Source: Polyangiaceae bacterium
GTDB lineage: Bacteria > Myxococcota_A > Polyangia > Polyangiales > Polyangiaceae
Reading direction: 5' to 3'
DNA: 64,000 nucleotides
Assembly (NCBI GenBank): GCA_029266615.1
Contig: JAQSWN010000003.1
Span: 1 to 64,000 of the forward strand
Positions 7,507-15,116 of this stretch are shown one piece after another (positions within the stretch are counted from its first letter, which is position 1; the number at the start of each line of letters is the position of its first letter). Made by a program: the position numbers and the translations under genes. The notes under the pieces were generated by a model that saw nothing but the letters and a program-made list of their open reading frames with translations, searched no databases and was not told the origin of the DNA.

Positions 7507-8468
7507 TCACTCCGGCACGTCGGGCACGATGGTTCCGCAGTCCACGAATTCGAGGTTCGTGTCCGCACGAAAGTTGGACTCCGACGTGTGGCGCTCGGCA
7601 TGAAACATGTCGAACGAGTAAACGTTGCCGGTCTCGATCCCGACGTCCGCAGCGACCTCATCCACTTCGAGGCGCGCGTCCTGCGCTCCGTGCACGCCAC
7701 CGAGATCCACCACGAGCTGCCCGTTGATGAAGATCCATACGTCGTCGTCGCCGGTGAAATTGAAAACCTCTCCGCCGCTGTAGCGGAACCGAGTGTGGAT
7801 CTCGGTCGTGAAGTGAAAGTTACGGCCGTCCTGACCTTCTTCGAAGCCGGCGCCGTCGAGCGGAAAGAACGCGTTGCTCTGGAAGCTCGTGTTGCCACCG
7901 CTGGGAGCGAAGAACACCTCGAGCACGTACGGCTCGTTGCGCGTGCCGTTGCGGTACCACTCGTTGAACGACTCAGGCCCAGACACGGTTTGCGTCTCGG
8001 CGGGGTGAGCGAACACGGGCTTGCGATCGGCGCCGAGAGCCGTTTCGACGAGCCCCTTTTCGGCCGCCACCGTGCGTTCGAAGTCGGGGTGCTCGGGGGT
8101 GAAGTCCCGCACCACCGCCAAGATGGTCGTGCCGCATCCTTCCGCGTCGTCGGACGGAGCGCCGCCAGCGCTGCCCTCGTCGGAAGTGATGCGCTCGCCG
8201 AGGCGGTAGCCGCCGACCTGTCATTGGTGAAGCCCGGCGGCACCGTGCCGGGTGTGGGACCGGGGCCACCCCCGTTGTCACCGCCGGCGCCGGTCGCGCT
8301 CGTCCCGGCCACGGGTTCTAGGCTGAAGGATCCCGCGACCGCAGTGGAGCCCCCTCGCCCGGCGCTCCCCTCCACCACGCTTCCGTCATCCTTGCTGTCA
8401 CTGCACGCCGCCAAAGCCAACAGCACGAGGCCTCCCACCGTCAGCGTGACCACTTCTTTCGGCGCCAT
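7507..8468 (-). pseudogene. Fibro-slime domain lipoprotein with an apparent frameshift
   Basis: The frame from the ATG at 8468 encodes a lipoprotein signal (lipobox LAAC) and a Gly/Ala/Ser-rich linker ending PPGFTN. The fibro-slime domain is in another frame: GCGTTILAVVRDF, then FNFTGDDDVWIFINGQLVVD and DLGGVHGAQDAR, ending VDCGTIVPDVPE at 7507. That second frame is open back to a TGA at about 8221-8225, and its first codons read QVGGYRLGERITSDEG. The two parts therefore join naturally if one base is restored near 8219-8224. This is a genuine frameshift mutation or an assembly error. Fibro-slime domains occur in secreted or surface proteins of Polyangia. A GGACA/TGTCC palindrome lies upstream. 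Confidence 0.75.
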
Positions 8469-8524
8469 GACTGGAATGTACCTCGTCTCTGACGACCGGA
8501 CAGGCGTACGCGAGGACCGAAACG

Positions 8525-8549
8525 CGGACAATTGTCCGGACGTGTGTCC
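8525..8549. promoter_or_regulatory. Tandem GGACA/TGTCC palindromes upstream of the fibro-slime gene
   Basis: CGGACAATTGTCCG (8525-8538) is a perfect 14-bp palindrome. The adjacent GGAC-GTGT-GTCC (8538-8549) is a second, looser dyad with the same half-sites. They lie about 57-80 bp upstream of the fibro-slime ATG at 8468. They are likely operator sites for an unidentified dimeric regulator. Confidence 0.45.
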
Positions 8550-8710
8550 GCCTCACGTTGTTCGTTGCGTGGCTGCGCAGTGACGGATTCAGTGGACTGC
8601 GCGGATGAACCAGCGACGAGGAGCGGCGGTCCGTGCGGCGCATCCGTCAGCCTCGGTCTGCCTTTGCGCCCGACGCGCTCGAGCCCTCACAAAACTTCAT
8701 CCCCGGCGCC

Positions 8711-8769
8711 TTGACGATGTGGCAGATATATCTATAGCTATATCTAACGACATATCGCGAGACATATCG
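8711..8769 (+). promoter_or_regulatory. Promoter and PadR-type operator cluster of the padR gene
   Basis: TTGACG (8711-8716) and TATAGC (8733-8738) form a promoter with 16-bp spacing. Over it lies an inverted repeat of AGATATA (8724-8730) and TATATCT (8739-8745). Two direct copies of GACATATCG follow (8749-8757 and 8761-8769), 12 bp apart. PadR regulators commonly bind AT-rich dyads in their own promoters, so autorepression is the simplest reading. Confidence 0.6.
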
Positions 8770-8819
8770 AAAGCCGCTTCAGAGCGATTAAGCCGCTGAC
8801 TTTATTGGAGAAGATGAAG

Positions 8820-9440
8820 ATGTATCGAGATTCCGCCTGCGGGCCGGAGCAGTTTTGGTGGATGAGCCGCGGCGGCTGGAGCGCCGGGGCGGCAGGCGGT
8901 CGTGGCGGTCCGGGTGGTGGGCGTGGTGGCCGTCCATGGTGGGCAGACGCCATGGGTGAGCCTCCGCCCCGCGCCGAACGCGGTGGCGTGCGCTACCTCG
9001 TGCTCGAAGCGATCGCCGATCAGCCCCGCCACGGCTACGAAATCATCCAGCATATCGAGCAACGCGCAGGCGGCTCATACCGACCGAGCCCCGGGGTCAT
9101 TTACCCCACCCTGCAGATGCTCGAAGAGCTTCAGCACGCGCGCGTCGTCGAGCAGGACGGGAAGAAGGTCTACGGAATCACGGAGACCGGCAAGGCCGAC
9201 CTCGAGACGAACCGCAACAGCGTGGACGAGTTTTATGCGCGATTCACCGAGGACCAGCCTTGGGAATCATACGCAGAAGACTTCGCGGAGCTGATGAAGC
9301 GAGTGGGTCGTCTCATGCAGACGTTCCGCAAAGGTGCGCATCGCGGGCGCATGTCGCCGACGACCATGCGCGCCATCCGCGTCGCGCTGGACGAGGCTCT
9401 CCGCAAAATCGAAGACGTGTTGAACGGCCCTCAGCGCTGA
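8820..9440 (+). CDS. PadR-family transcriptional regulator with Gly/Trp-rich N-terminal extension
   Basis: A winged-helix regulator of about 206 residues. The PadR domain begins after about 50 residues: RYLVLEAIADQPRHGYEIIQHIE, then the wing motif YRPSPGVIYPTLQMLEE and KKVYGITETGKADL. The C-terminal part is a helical dimerisation region of the Vir_act_alpha type. An unusual Gly/Arg/Trp-rich N-terminal tail (residues about 10-45) precedes the domain. I prefer the ATG at 8820 because GGAG at 8807-8810 is well spaced for it; ATG 8814 and TTG 8805 are alternatives. PadR proteins usually repress neighbouring efflux or stress genes, and the next gene in the same direction is an RpoH-like sigma factor, 67 bp away. 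Confidence 0.88.
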   Translation: MYRDSACGPEQFWWMSRGGWSAGAAGGRGGPGGGRGGRPWWADAMGEPPPRAERGGVRYLVLEAIADQPRHGYEIIQHIEQRAGGSYRPSPGVIYPTLQMLEELQHARVVEQDGKKVYGITETGKADLETNRNSVDEFYARFTEDQPWESYAEDFAELMKRVGRLMQTFRKGAHRGRMSPTTMRAIRVALDEALRKIEDVLNGPQR

Positions 9441-9507
9441 GGGCACGAACTTTGCCACTAGGTTTATCGAAGGCTCCGGTCGAAGGGCCCGAGCACAGGT
9501 GTTACTC

Positions 9508-10395
9508 ATGAGTTCCTCCAACGACGACGTGGCGTTCTACATCGCCGAAGCCAAGCGAGCTCCTCGCCTCGAAAGAGAAGAGGAAATAGCCCTGGCCCTG
9601 CGCTGGAAAGAGGGCAATCGGGCCGCTGGCGACGCCCTGGCGCGCGCCAATCTGCGGCACGTGGTGGCGGTCGCCATGAAATACCGGCGCTACGGCGTGC
9701 CGGTGAGTGAGCTGATCGCGGAAGGAAACTTCGGTGTCGTGCACGCGCTCGGCAAGTTCGAGCCGGAGCGCGGAATTCGCTTCGTGACTTACGCCGCGCA
9801 TTGGGTGCGTGCGTACATTCTGGACCACGTGATCAAATCGTGGAGCATGGTCGGCGGCGGCTCCGGGCCACTCCGCTCGCGTCTCTTCTTCAAGCTGCGC
9901 CGGGAGCGCGTGCGCGCCGTCAACCTGATGGGTGAAGGCGAGGCCGCGGACCGCTACGTCGCGGAGCGGGTGGGCGTGACGCCGGAAGAGCTGAGCAAGC
10001 TGGTGCAACGCCTGGAGGCGCGAGACGTCTCGCTAGACGTGAAGGTCTTAGACGACTCGCCCGTGCGGCTGGTGGACTTGCTGCCCGCGCCGGACGACCA
10101 GGAGCGCAGCCTGTTCGAGCACCAAGTGGGTGGCAGCATGCGCTCGGCCGTGGAGCGAGCGGTCTCGGAGTTGGATCCGCGCGAGCGCTACATCGCCGAG
10201 CACCGCCTCATGGCCGATCCTTCGGACGAGCTGTCGCTCGCGGAGATCGGTCGCAGCCTGGGCGTGTCCCGCGAGCGCGCGCGTCAGCTGGAAGCGCGCA
10301 CGAAGCGCAAGCTGCGAAGTCGAATTCCGGCGCTCGGCAGCGCGGTGGTCACGGAGTGGATCGCGAACTCGGTCGAGCACGCGCCCGCCGCCTGA
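9508..10395 (+). CDS. RpoH-like (sigma-32 group) alternative sigma factor
   Basis: About 295 residues. Region 2 is clear: NLRHVVAVAMKYRRYGVPVSELIAEGNFGVVHALGKF, then RFVTYAAHWVRAYILDHVIKSWSMV (regions 2.3-2.4). The segment LFFKLRRER follows, as in RpoH proteins. Region 4.2 is SLAEIGRSLGVSRERARQLEARTKRKL, a helix-turn-helix for the -35 element. I use the ATG at 9508; an in-frame GTG lies at 9499. Heat-shock-type sigma factors are multiplied in myxobacteria, so this may serve development or stress rather than classical heat shock. It could be cotranscribed with padR. Confidence 0.85.
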   Translation: MSSSNDDVAFYIAEAKRAPRLEREEEIALALRWKEGNRAAGDALARANLRHVVAVAMKYRRYGVPVSELIAEGNFGVVHALGKFEPERGIRFVTYAAHWVRAYILDHVIKSWSMVGGGSGPLRSRLFFKLRRERVRAVNLMGEGEAADRYVAERVGVTPEELSKLVQRLEARDVSLDVKVLDDSPVRLVDLLPAPDDQERSLFEHQVGGSMRSAVERAVSELDPRERYIAEHRLMADPSDELSLAEIGRSLGVSRERARQLEARTKRKLRSRIPALGSAVVTEWIANSVEHAPAA

Positions 10396-10511
10396 GTATC
10401 GCGAGGAGTCGGGCGATCTCGACCTGATCGCCCCGGCCGAGGCATTAGGCCGCTAAGAAAGCAGCTCTCGCCGCGCACTATGGCTGGAACGGCGCGTGCA
10501 GTCCGGCTGGC

Positions 10512-11423
10512 ATGAGCTGGCGCACCCTCGTGACGATCGTCAAACAGACGGCGTCCGATTGGGTCGACGACGGCGCCTCTCGCCTCGCGGCGTCGCTCGC
10601 TTTCTATACGCTGCTTTCGATGGCGCCCCTCGTCATCATCACCATCGCGGTGGCGGGCGTGGTGCTCGGCCCCGAAGCGGCGCGAGGTCAGATTGCCGAC
10701 GAGCTGAGCCGCGTGGTCGGCCGGGACGCCGCGCGCGGCCTGCAGGCCGTCGTGGCGAGCGCGCAATCACCTGCTTCTGGCACGATCGGCACCATCATCG
10801 GTGTCATCACGTTGTTCGTTGGCGCCTCGGGCGTTTTTGGCGAGCTGCAGTACGCGCTCAACGCAATCTGGGAAGTGCGAGCCAAGCCCGGACGCGGCAT
10901 CCTCGGGGAGGTCAAGGATCGCTTCTCCTCCTTCACCATGGTGCTCGGTGTAGCGTTTCTGCTGCTGGTTTCGCTCTTGCTGAGCACCGTGCTCAGCGCG
11001 GTGGGCCATTCGTTCACGCCGTTACTGCCGGGCGGCGAGTTGGTCTGGCAGATCTGCAATTTCGTTTTCTCGTTCGCGATGATCACCGGCCTTTTCGGGC
11101 TGATCTTCAAGTACGTGCCAGACGTAGAAATCGCCTGGCGAGACGTCTGGGCCGGGGCCGCCGTCACCGCTCTGTTGTTCACGATCGGTAAGTCTTTACT
11201 CGGAATTTACTTGGGCAAAGCTTCGATCGGCTCGTCTTACGGCGCCGCGGGCTCGTTGGTCGTCCTCGTCGTTTGGGTCTACTACTCGGCGCAAATCCTG
11301 TTCTTGGGGGCCGAGTTCACGCAGGTGCAGGCCAAGCTGCGTGGCCGGAGCATCCGGCCGTCACGCAAAGCGGTCGCGTTTCGCCGCGGCTCGGACTTGA
11401 GCGAGCCGCGGGAGCAACATTGA
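10512..11423 (+). CDS. YihY/virulence factor BrkB family inner-membrane protein
   Basis: A 303-residue protein with about six membrane helices. Family hallmarks are GASRLAASLAFYTLLSMAPL near the N-terminus, GVFGELQYALNAIWEV, the long hydrophobic run MVLGVAFLLLVSLLLSTVLSAVG, KYVPDVEIAWRDVWAGA, and GSSYGAAGSLVVLVVWVYYS with the following GAEFTQV. These proteins were once taken for RNase BN; the transport or envelope function is not settled. The C-terminal tail is basic and cytoplasmic. The gene starts at an ATG at 10512, 116 bp after the sigma factor gene. Confidence 0.9.
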   Translation: MSWRTLVTIVKQTASDWVDDGASRLAASLAFYTLLSMAPLVIITIAVAGVVLGPEAARGQIADELSRVVGRDAARGLQAVVASAQSPASGTIGTIIGVITLFVGASGVFGELQYALNAIWEVRAKPGRGILGEVKDRFSSFTMVLGVAFLLLVSLLLSTVLSAVGHSFTPLLPGGELVWQICNFVFSFAMITGLFGLIFKYVPDVEIAWRDVWAGAAVTALLFTIGKSLLGIYLGKASIGSSYGAAGSLVVLVVWVYYSAQILFLGAEFTQVQAKLRGRSIRPSRKAVAFRRGSDLSEPREQH

Positions 11424-11520
11424 GCGGCCTCGGTCTGGTCGGACGGCAGCTTTTCGTGCTGAGCTTTGCGGCGCGGCGTACCCGCAGTGCGCGCCCACTC
11501 GGGGCGCGGAGGAGCTCTTC

Positions 11521-12546
11521 ATGAAGTACAAGCGGTTGGGTAGCGCAGGGGTCAAGGTATCGGAGCTGTGCCTCGGCGGAATGACCTTCGGCGAGGCGGA
11601 CGAGAAGTCGTTCATGCACAAGCTGGGTAGTGACGAGGAGACGGCTTGGCGCGTGATGAGCCGCGCGCTGGAGCTCGGGGTCAATTTCATCGACACCGCG
11701 GACGTCTACGGCCAAGACGGATTGAGCGAGCGCGTCATCGGCAATTGGTTCGAGCGAGAAAAGACGCGCGACCAAGTGGTGCTGGCGACGAAGTTTCGTT
11801 TCACCATGGGCGAAGGACCGAACCGCAGCGGCGCCTCGCGCTACCGCATCGTTCGCTGCGTGGAGGAAAGCTTGCGGCGCTTGAAGACGGACCGCATCGA
11901 CCTCTACCAGATTCACATGCAAGACGTGGAGACGCCGGAGGAAGAAACGCTCCGCGCACTGGACGACTTGGTCCGAAGCGGCAAGGTGCTCTACCTGGGT
12001 TGCTCCAACTACGCGGCGTACCGGCTGATGAACGCTCTGTGGCTCGCGAAGACCTCGCATCTTACGCCGTTCGTCACGCTGCAGGCGGAGTACAGCTTGG
12101 TCGTCCGGGAGCTGGAGCGCGAGCACGTGCCGCTCTGTCGCGACATGGGGCTTGGCGTGCTGCCGTGGTCGCCGCTCGCAGGCGGATTCTTGAGCGGCAA
12201 GTACGAGCGGTCCCAGCAACCGGCGACTGGGACGCGCCTCGGCGAGAAGCAGGAGCGATTGGCGCGGTTCGATAACGACCGCTCGTGGCGCGCTCTCGGC
12301 GTCGCCAAAGAGATCGCGGCCGAGCTGTCGACATCGCCCGCGGCGGTGTCGCTCGCGTGGCTGCTGAGCAAACCGCAAGTCACCTCCGCCATCTTCGGGG
12401 CCCGCACCTTGGACCAGCTCGAAAGCAACGTGAAGGCCACGGAGCTTTCACTGAGCGCGGAACAGATCAAGCGCCTGGACGACGCCTCTGCGCTGGAGCT
12501 CGGCTACCCCTACGGCTTCATGAATAATGTTCAAGGGCGCTGGTGA
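11521..12546 (+). CDS. Aldo/keto reductase
   Basis: A 341-residue TIM-barrel NADPH-dependent oxidoreductase. The catalytic residues are visible: Asp and Tyr in FIDTADVYGQDG, Lys in VVLATKFRF, and His in DLYQIHMQD. The cofactor-binding end shows SPLAGGFLSGKY and IFGARTLDQLESN. The start MKYKRLGSAGVKVSELCLGGMTFG is typical of the YajO/Tas-like subgroup. GGAG stands well placed before the ATG. Likely role: reduction of aldehydes or ketones; substrate unknown. It stands alone between the BrkB-family gene and a lipoprotein gene. Confidence 0.93.
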   Translation: MKYKRLGSAGVKVSELCLGGMTFGEADEKSFMHKLGSDEETAWRVMSRALELGVNFIDTADVYGQDGLSERVIGNWFEREKTRDQVVLATKFRFTMGEGPNRSGASRYRIVRCVEESLRRLKTDRIDLYQIHMQDVETPEEETLRALDDLVRSGKVLYLGCSNYAAYRLMNALWLAKTSHLTPFVTLQAEYSLVVRELEREHVPLCRDMGLGVLPWSPLAGGFLSGKYERSQQPATGTRLGEKQERLARFDNDRSWRALGVAKEIAAELSTSPAAVSLAWLLSKPQVTSAIFGARTLDQLESNVKATELSLSAEQIKRLDDASALELGYPYGFMNNVQGRW

Positions 12547-12712
12547 GGTTGAAGCGATCCCGAGGTCGCTCCGTCCAACCGCTAGCCGCGTCATGGGGCG
12601 ACCTGTAACGACGCCCTTGATTATCAGCGCGGAGGTAGCGATATGCCTCAATCGGCTCGCGTCGCTTGCTTCTGCTGTACGGGCTTCTTAGAAACCGCTT
12701 TGGAGGAGATTC

Positions 12713-14140
12713 ATGCGCCTACGCTTTTTAGTTCCGATGCTCGGCTTGGTGAGTTGCTCGTTCTTGGCTGTGGCCTGCACGACGGAGGACCCAGGCGAGA
12801 CGCCGGGTGACGGCGGCGCGGGTGGCTCTGGCGCGAAGCCGAGCGAAGGCGGCGCGGGTGAAGGTGGTGCGGGCGCGACCCCCGGCGGCGCCGGAGACGT
12901 CGGCGTCGGCGGCGACTGCGCCACGGAAGGCACCGGCACGCTCATCATCGAGGTCAGCGGCTTGCCGGACGGCGTGGCGCCCGACATCGACGTCACGGGT
13001 CCGACAGAGCTGAACTTCACGGGAGCCGACGAGGTGCCGGGCGTGGACGCGGGCGAGTACACGGTCACGGCGGATCGCGTCTTCGACGAAGATCCGATCG
13101 TCCGCACCGTGTTCGAGGCGACCGTGACGACGCCGTCGCTGTGCCTGGCGGACGGCGGCAGCAGCACCGTCAAGGTGACGTACGCAGCGATCCCGACGAG
13201 CAACAAGCTGTGGATGCCAACGGGGATGGACGACGAGGGCGCGGCGTTCACTTCCGAAGATCTCGCCGCCAGCGGTACGAAGGCAGCGTCCGTCAGCATT
13301 GACGGCGGCATCGGTAAGTCGGTCGCCTTCGATCGGGACGGTAACTTGTGGACGCTGGGCCCTACGCTCGACTTCCCCCACGTGCTCCGGTTCCCGGCGG
13401 CTTCGCTCGGCACTTCCGGCAAAAAGGAGCCGGACGTCTCCTTCAATATCGACCCGGAAGTGGTCGAATGCCTACCCGCAATGCGCACGCTGGCCTTCGA
13501 CGCGAGCGGTAACCTTTGGCTCAGCGCGTGCGCCGACCAGATTCTGAGGGTCCCCGCCGCAGAGCTGACCGGCGTGGACGGCACGAAGACGCCTGACGTT
13601 CTGATTGCCCTAACCGTGAGCAACGAGGGGCTCGCGTTCGACACGGCCGGAAACCTGTGGGTCGGCGGCGGCCCAGCGCTTCTGCGCTACGACGCGAGCC
13701 GACTCGACGAGTCGTATGGGGGAGAGCCGGACCTAGAGCTCACCGTCGCCGACAAGGTCTCGGGCCTCAAGGCGGACTTCGTGACGTTCGACAAGGCCGG
13801 CAACGCCTGGGGCACGGACTTCGCCGCCAACGGGGTGTTCCAAATTCCCGCCGCTGACCTGGAAGGGACCGGCAAGAAGGCCGTAACGGCGAACGTGTCG
13901 ATCGTTATCGACGTCCTGGCGCTGCTGCACCAGCCGGCTTTCGACGAGAGCAATGGCCTGTGGTTGGGCTTGGATGACGGTAGCATCGGGCGCCTGAGCG
14001 CGGAGCAGCTCGGCGCGGACAGCACCGGCATCACGCCTTCCGTCGTCATCAAGAGCTCGAGCGTGGGCGCGCAGCTCCCGATCGCTCTGTTCCCCGCCCC
14101 GCAAGGCTTGCCGCTGTATCATTCTATCCCCGAAGAGTGA
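12713..14140 (+). CDS. Secreted lipoprotein with NHL/beta-propeller-like repeats
   Basis: A 475-residue protein with a signal peptide and lipobox (FLAVAC), followed by a Gly/Ala-rich linker (residues about 25-65) and a short beta domain. From about residue 185 there are repeated units of the form 'hydrophobic-AFDxxGNLWxxG': VAFDRDGNLWTLG, LAFDASGNLWLSA, LAFDTAGNLWVGG, VTFDKAGNAWGTD, PAFDESNGLWLGL. This is the pattern of NHL/SMP-30-type beta-propeller blades; about five to six blades are present. Between them, short AELTG/AADLEG segments repeat. It is probably anchored on the cell surface, with ligand unknown. A strong GGAGG site precedes the ATG. Confidence 0.8.
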   Translation: MRLRFLVPMLGLVSCSFLAVACTTEDPGETPGDGGAGGSGAKPSEGGAGEGGAGATPGGAGDVGVGGDCATEGTGTLIIEVSGLPDGVAPDIDVTGPTELNFTGADEVPGVDAGEYTVTADRVFDEDPIVRTVFEATVTTPSLCLADGGSSTVKVTYAAIPTSNKLWMPTGMDDEGAAFTSEDLAASGTKAASVSIDGGIGKSVAFDRDGNLWTLGPTLDFPHVLRFPAASLGTSGKKEPDVSFNIDPEVVECLPAMRTLAFDASGNLWLSACADQILRVPAAELTGVDGTKTPDVLIALTVSNEGLAFDTAGNLWVGGGPALLRYDASRLDESYGGEPDLELTVADKVSGLKADFVTFDKAGNAWGTDFAANGVFQIPAADLEGTGKKAVTANVSIVIDVLALLHQPAFDESNGLWLGLDDGSIGRLSAEQLGADSTGITPSVVIKSSSVGAQLPIALFPAPQGLPLYHSIPEE

Positions 14141-14200
14141 GCGCGACTGCTCGTCCGCCAGCGCGCGCCGTGAGGTGAGCGCTGGCGGATCAGAGCACGC

Positions 14201-14419
14201 TTATTTGAGCCGGCCGTCCAGCGAGATGGCCGAGCAGGCCAGCATGGAGGCTTCGCGCAAGAGGTGCAGGACGCTGTCACGATCCGCGCAGTTCGGTACG
14301 CGGTCCAGAATGACTTGCGCGAAGTCCTTGGCCGCGGTGTGAATGGCCTCGTAGCTCTGCAGCTTCTCGGGCGTCGCGGAGTGATGCGAAAACACGTAGT
14401 CGGGGTTGAAGTCGCTCAT
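14201..14419 (-). CDS. Small Acb2/Tad1-hairpin-like protein
   Basis: A 72-residue soluble protein with no signal peptide. The pattern F-x-H-x-P/A-T-P-E-x(4)-YEAI-x-TAAKDFAQVIL, an acidic turn with PNCADRD, and REASMLACSAISLDG matches a family of small helical hairpin proteins that includes phage Acb2 and Tad1. Those sequester cyclic nucleotide signals of CBASS and Thoeris defence. The Tyr and Lys in the first helix are retained. Whether this chromosomal copy binds nucleotides is inference. No phage or defence gene lies nearby: its neighbours are a lipoprotein and RNase HI. An AGGAGC ribosome binding site supports the ATG at 14419. Confidence 0.7.
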   Translation of the reverse strand: MSDFNPDYVFSHHSATPEKLQSYEAIHTAAKDFAQVILDRVPNCADRDSVLHLLREASMLACSAISLDGRLK

Positions 14420-14520
14420 CGGTGCTCCTGGTGAGGTGACCCCTTAATTTGATAGCCCATTTACGCCCATCCCGAGGGCCGGTTGCAGAGCGCCGCCGCT
14501 TACGCGAGGCTCCGCCCGTC

Positions 14521-15015
14521 ATGGCGAAAGTGGTCGCGTTCACGGACGGGGGATGCAGAGGCAACCCAGGCGTCGGAGCCTGGGCGTTCGTACTGGTAGA
14601 CGTCACGACCCGCAAGGCGCTGGAGGGCGCAGGCGGTGAGCAGCAGACGACGAACAACCGTATGGAAATGGGGGCTGCGATCGCGGCGCTGGAAGCCGTA
14701 AAGAAGCTCGACACGGAGATGCTGATCGTGACCGACAGCAAGTACCTGATCGGCTGCTGCACCCAGTGGATGGCCGGGTGGAAGAAGAACGGCTGGAAGC
14801 GCAAAGGCGATCCGCTCAAGAACCTGGACTTGCTGCAGAAGCTCGACGAGCTGCTCACCGGGCGCAAAGTCGACTTCCGCTGGGTCGCCGGTCACTCTGG
14901 CCACGTCGGTAACGAGCACGTCGACCGCCTCGGCAACGAAGCGATGGATCGGCTGGAGCAAGGCTTGCCCGCAGCTCACGAGCGCCGCTTCGACTGGGCG
15001 GGGCCTTTGGCGTAG
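14521..15015 (+). CDS. rnhA: Ribonuclease HI
   Basis: A 164-residue enzyme cutting RNA in RNA-DNA hybrids. The active-site acids are visible: Asp in FTDGGCRGNPG, Glu in NNRMEMGA, Asp in VTDSKYLIG, and Asp in HVDRLGNEAM. The basic handle WMAGWKKNGWKRKGDPLKN is of the long, E. coli-like type, and VAGHSGHVGNEHVD contains the flexible catalytic His. I chose the ATG at 14521; an in-frame extension to 14449 has no support. It diverges from the Acb2/Tad1-like gene. Confidence 0.95.
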   Translation: MAKVVAFTDGGCRGNPGVGAWAFVLVDVTTRKALEGAGGEQQTTNNRMEMGAAIAALEAVKKLDTEMLIVTDSKYLIGCCTQWMAGWKKNGWKRKGDPLKNLDLLQKLDELLTGRKVDFRWVAGHSGHVGNEHVDRLGNEAMDRLEQGLPAAHERRFDWAGPLA

Positions 15016-15067
15016 ATAGCCCAAGCAGAAAACCCGCGACCTGGCAGCAAACGCTAACTTGCAGAAA

Positions 15068-15110
15068 ACTGCCGACTGCCGAACGCACTGCCAACTGCCA
15101 ACTGCTAACT
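15068..15110. repeat. Short heptanucleotide tandem repeat
   Basis: ACTGCCG/ACTGCCA units recur at 15068, 15075, 15087, 15094 and (as ACTGCTA) 15101, mostly with a 7-bp period. It lies between rnhA and the convergent hypothetical gene and looks like slippage-type repeat DNA. No coding or regulatory role is evident. Confidence 0.7.
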
Positions 15111-15116
15111 CCGAGC

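Larger units (their letters stand above)
8469..8819. other. Divergent regulatory region between the fibro-slime gene and padR
   Basis: About 350 bp without a credible gene. It holds a GGACA/TGTCC palindrome pair near the fibro-slime start (8525-8549), and a TTGACG promoter with an AT-rich operator cluster (8711-8769) before the PadR gene. The strikingly AT-rich island (about 8722-8770) stands out in otherwise GC-rich DNA. Confidence 0.6.

Noticed and set aside
12643-12807. Short ORF (MPQSARVACFCC...) with GGAGG before it, ahead of the beta-propeller lipoprotein
   Set aside because: It has a good ribosome binding site, but it runs out of frame far into the lipoprotein gene and shows no conserved pattern. 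It may be a chance frame; a regulatory upstream ORF is not excluded.
14201-14419. Prophage or phage-defence island around the Acb2/Tad1-like gene
   Set aside because: Neighbours are ordinary chromosomal genes (lipoprotein, RNase HI, pgk). No integrase, capsid, nuclease or CBASS gene is present, nor attachment-like repeats.
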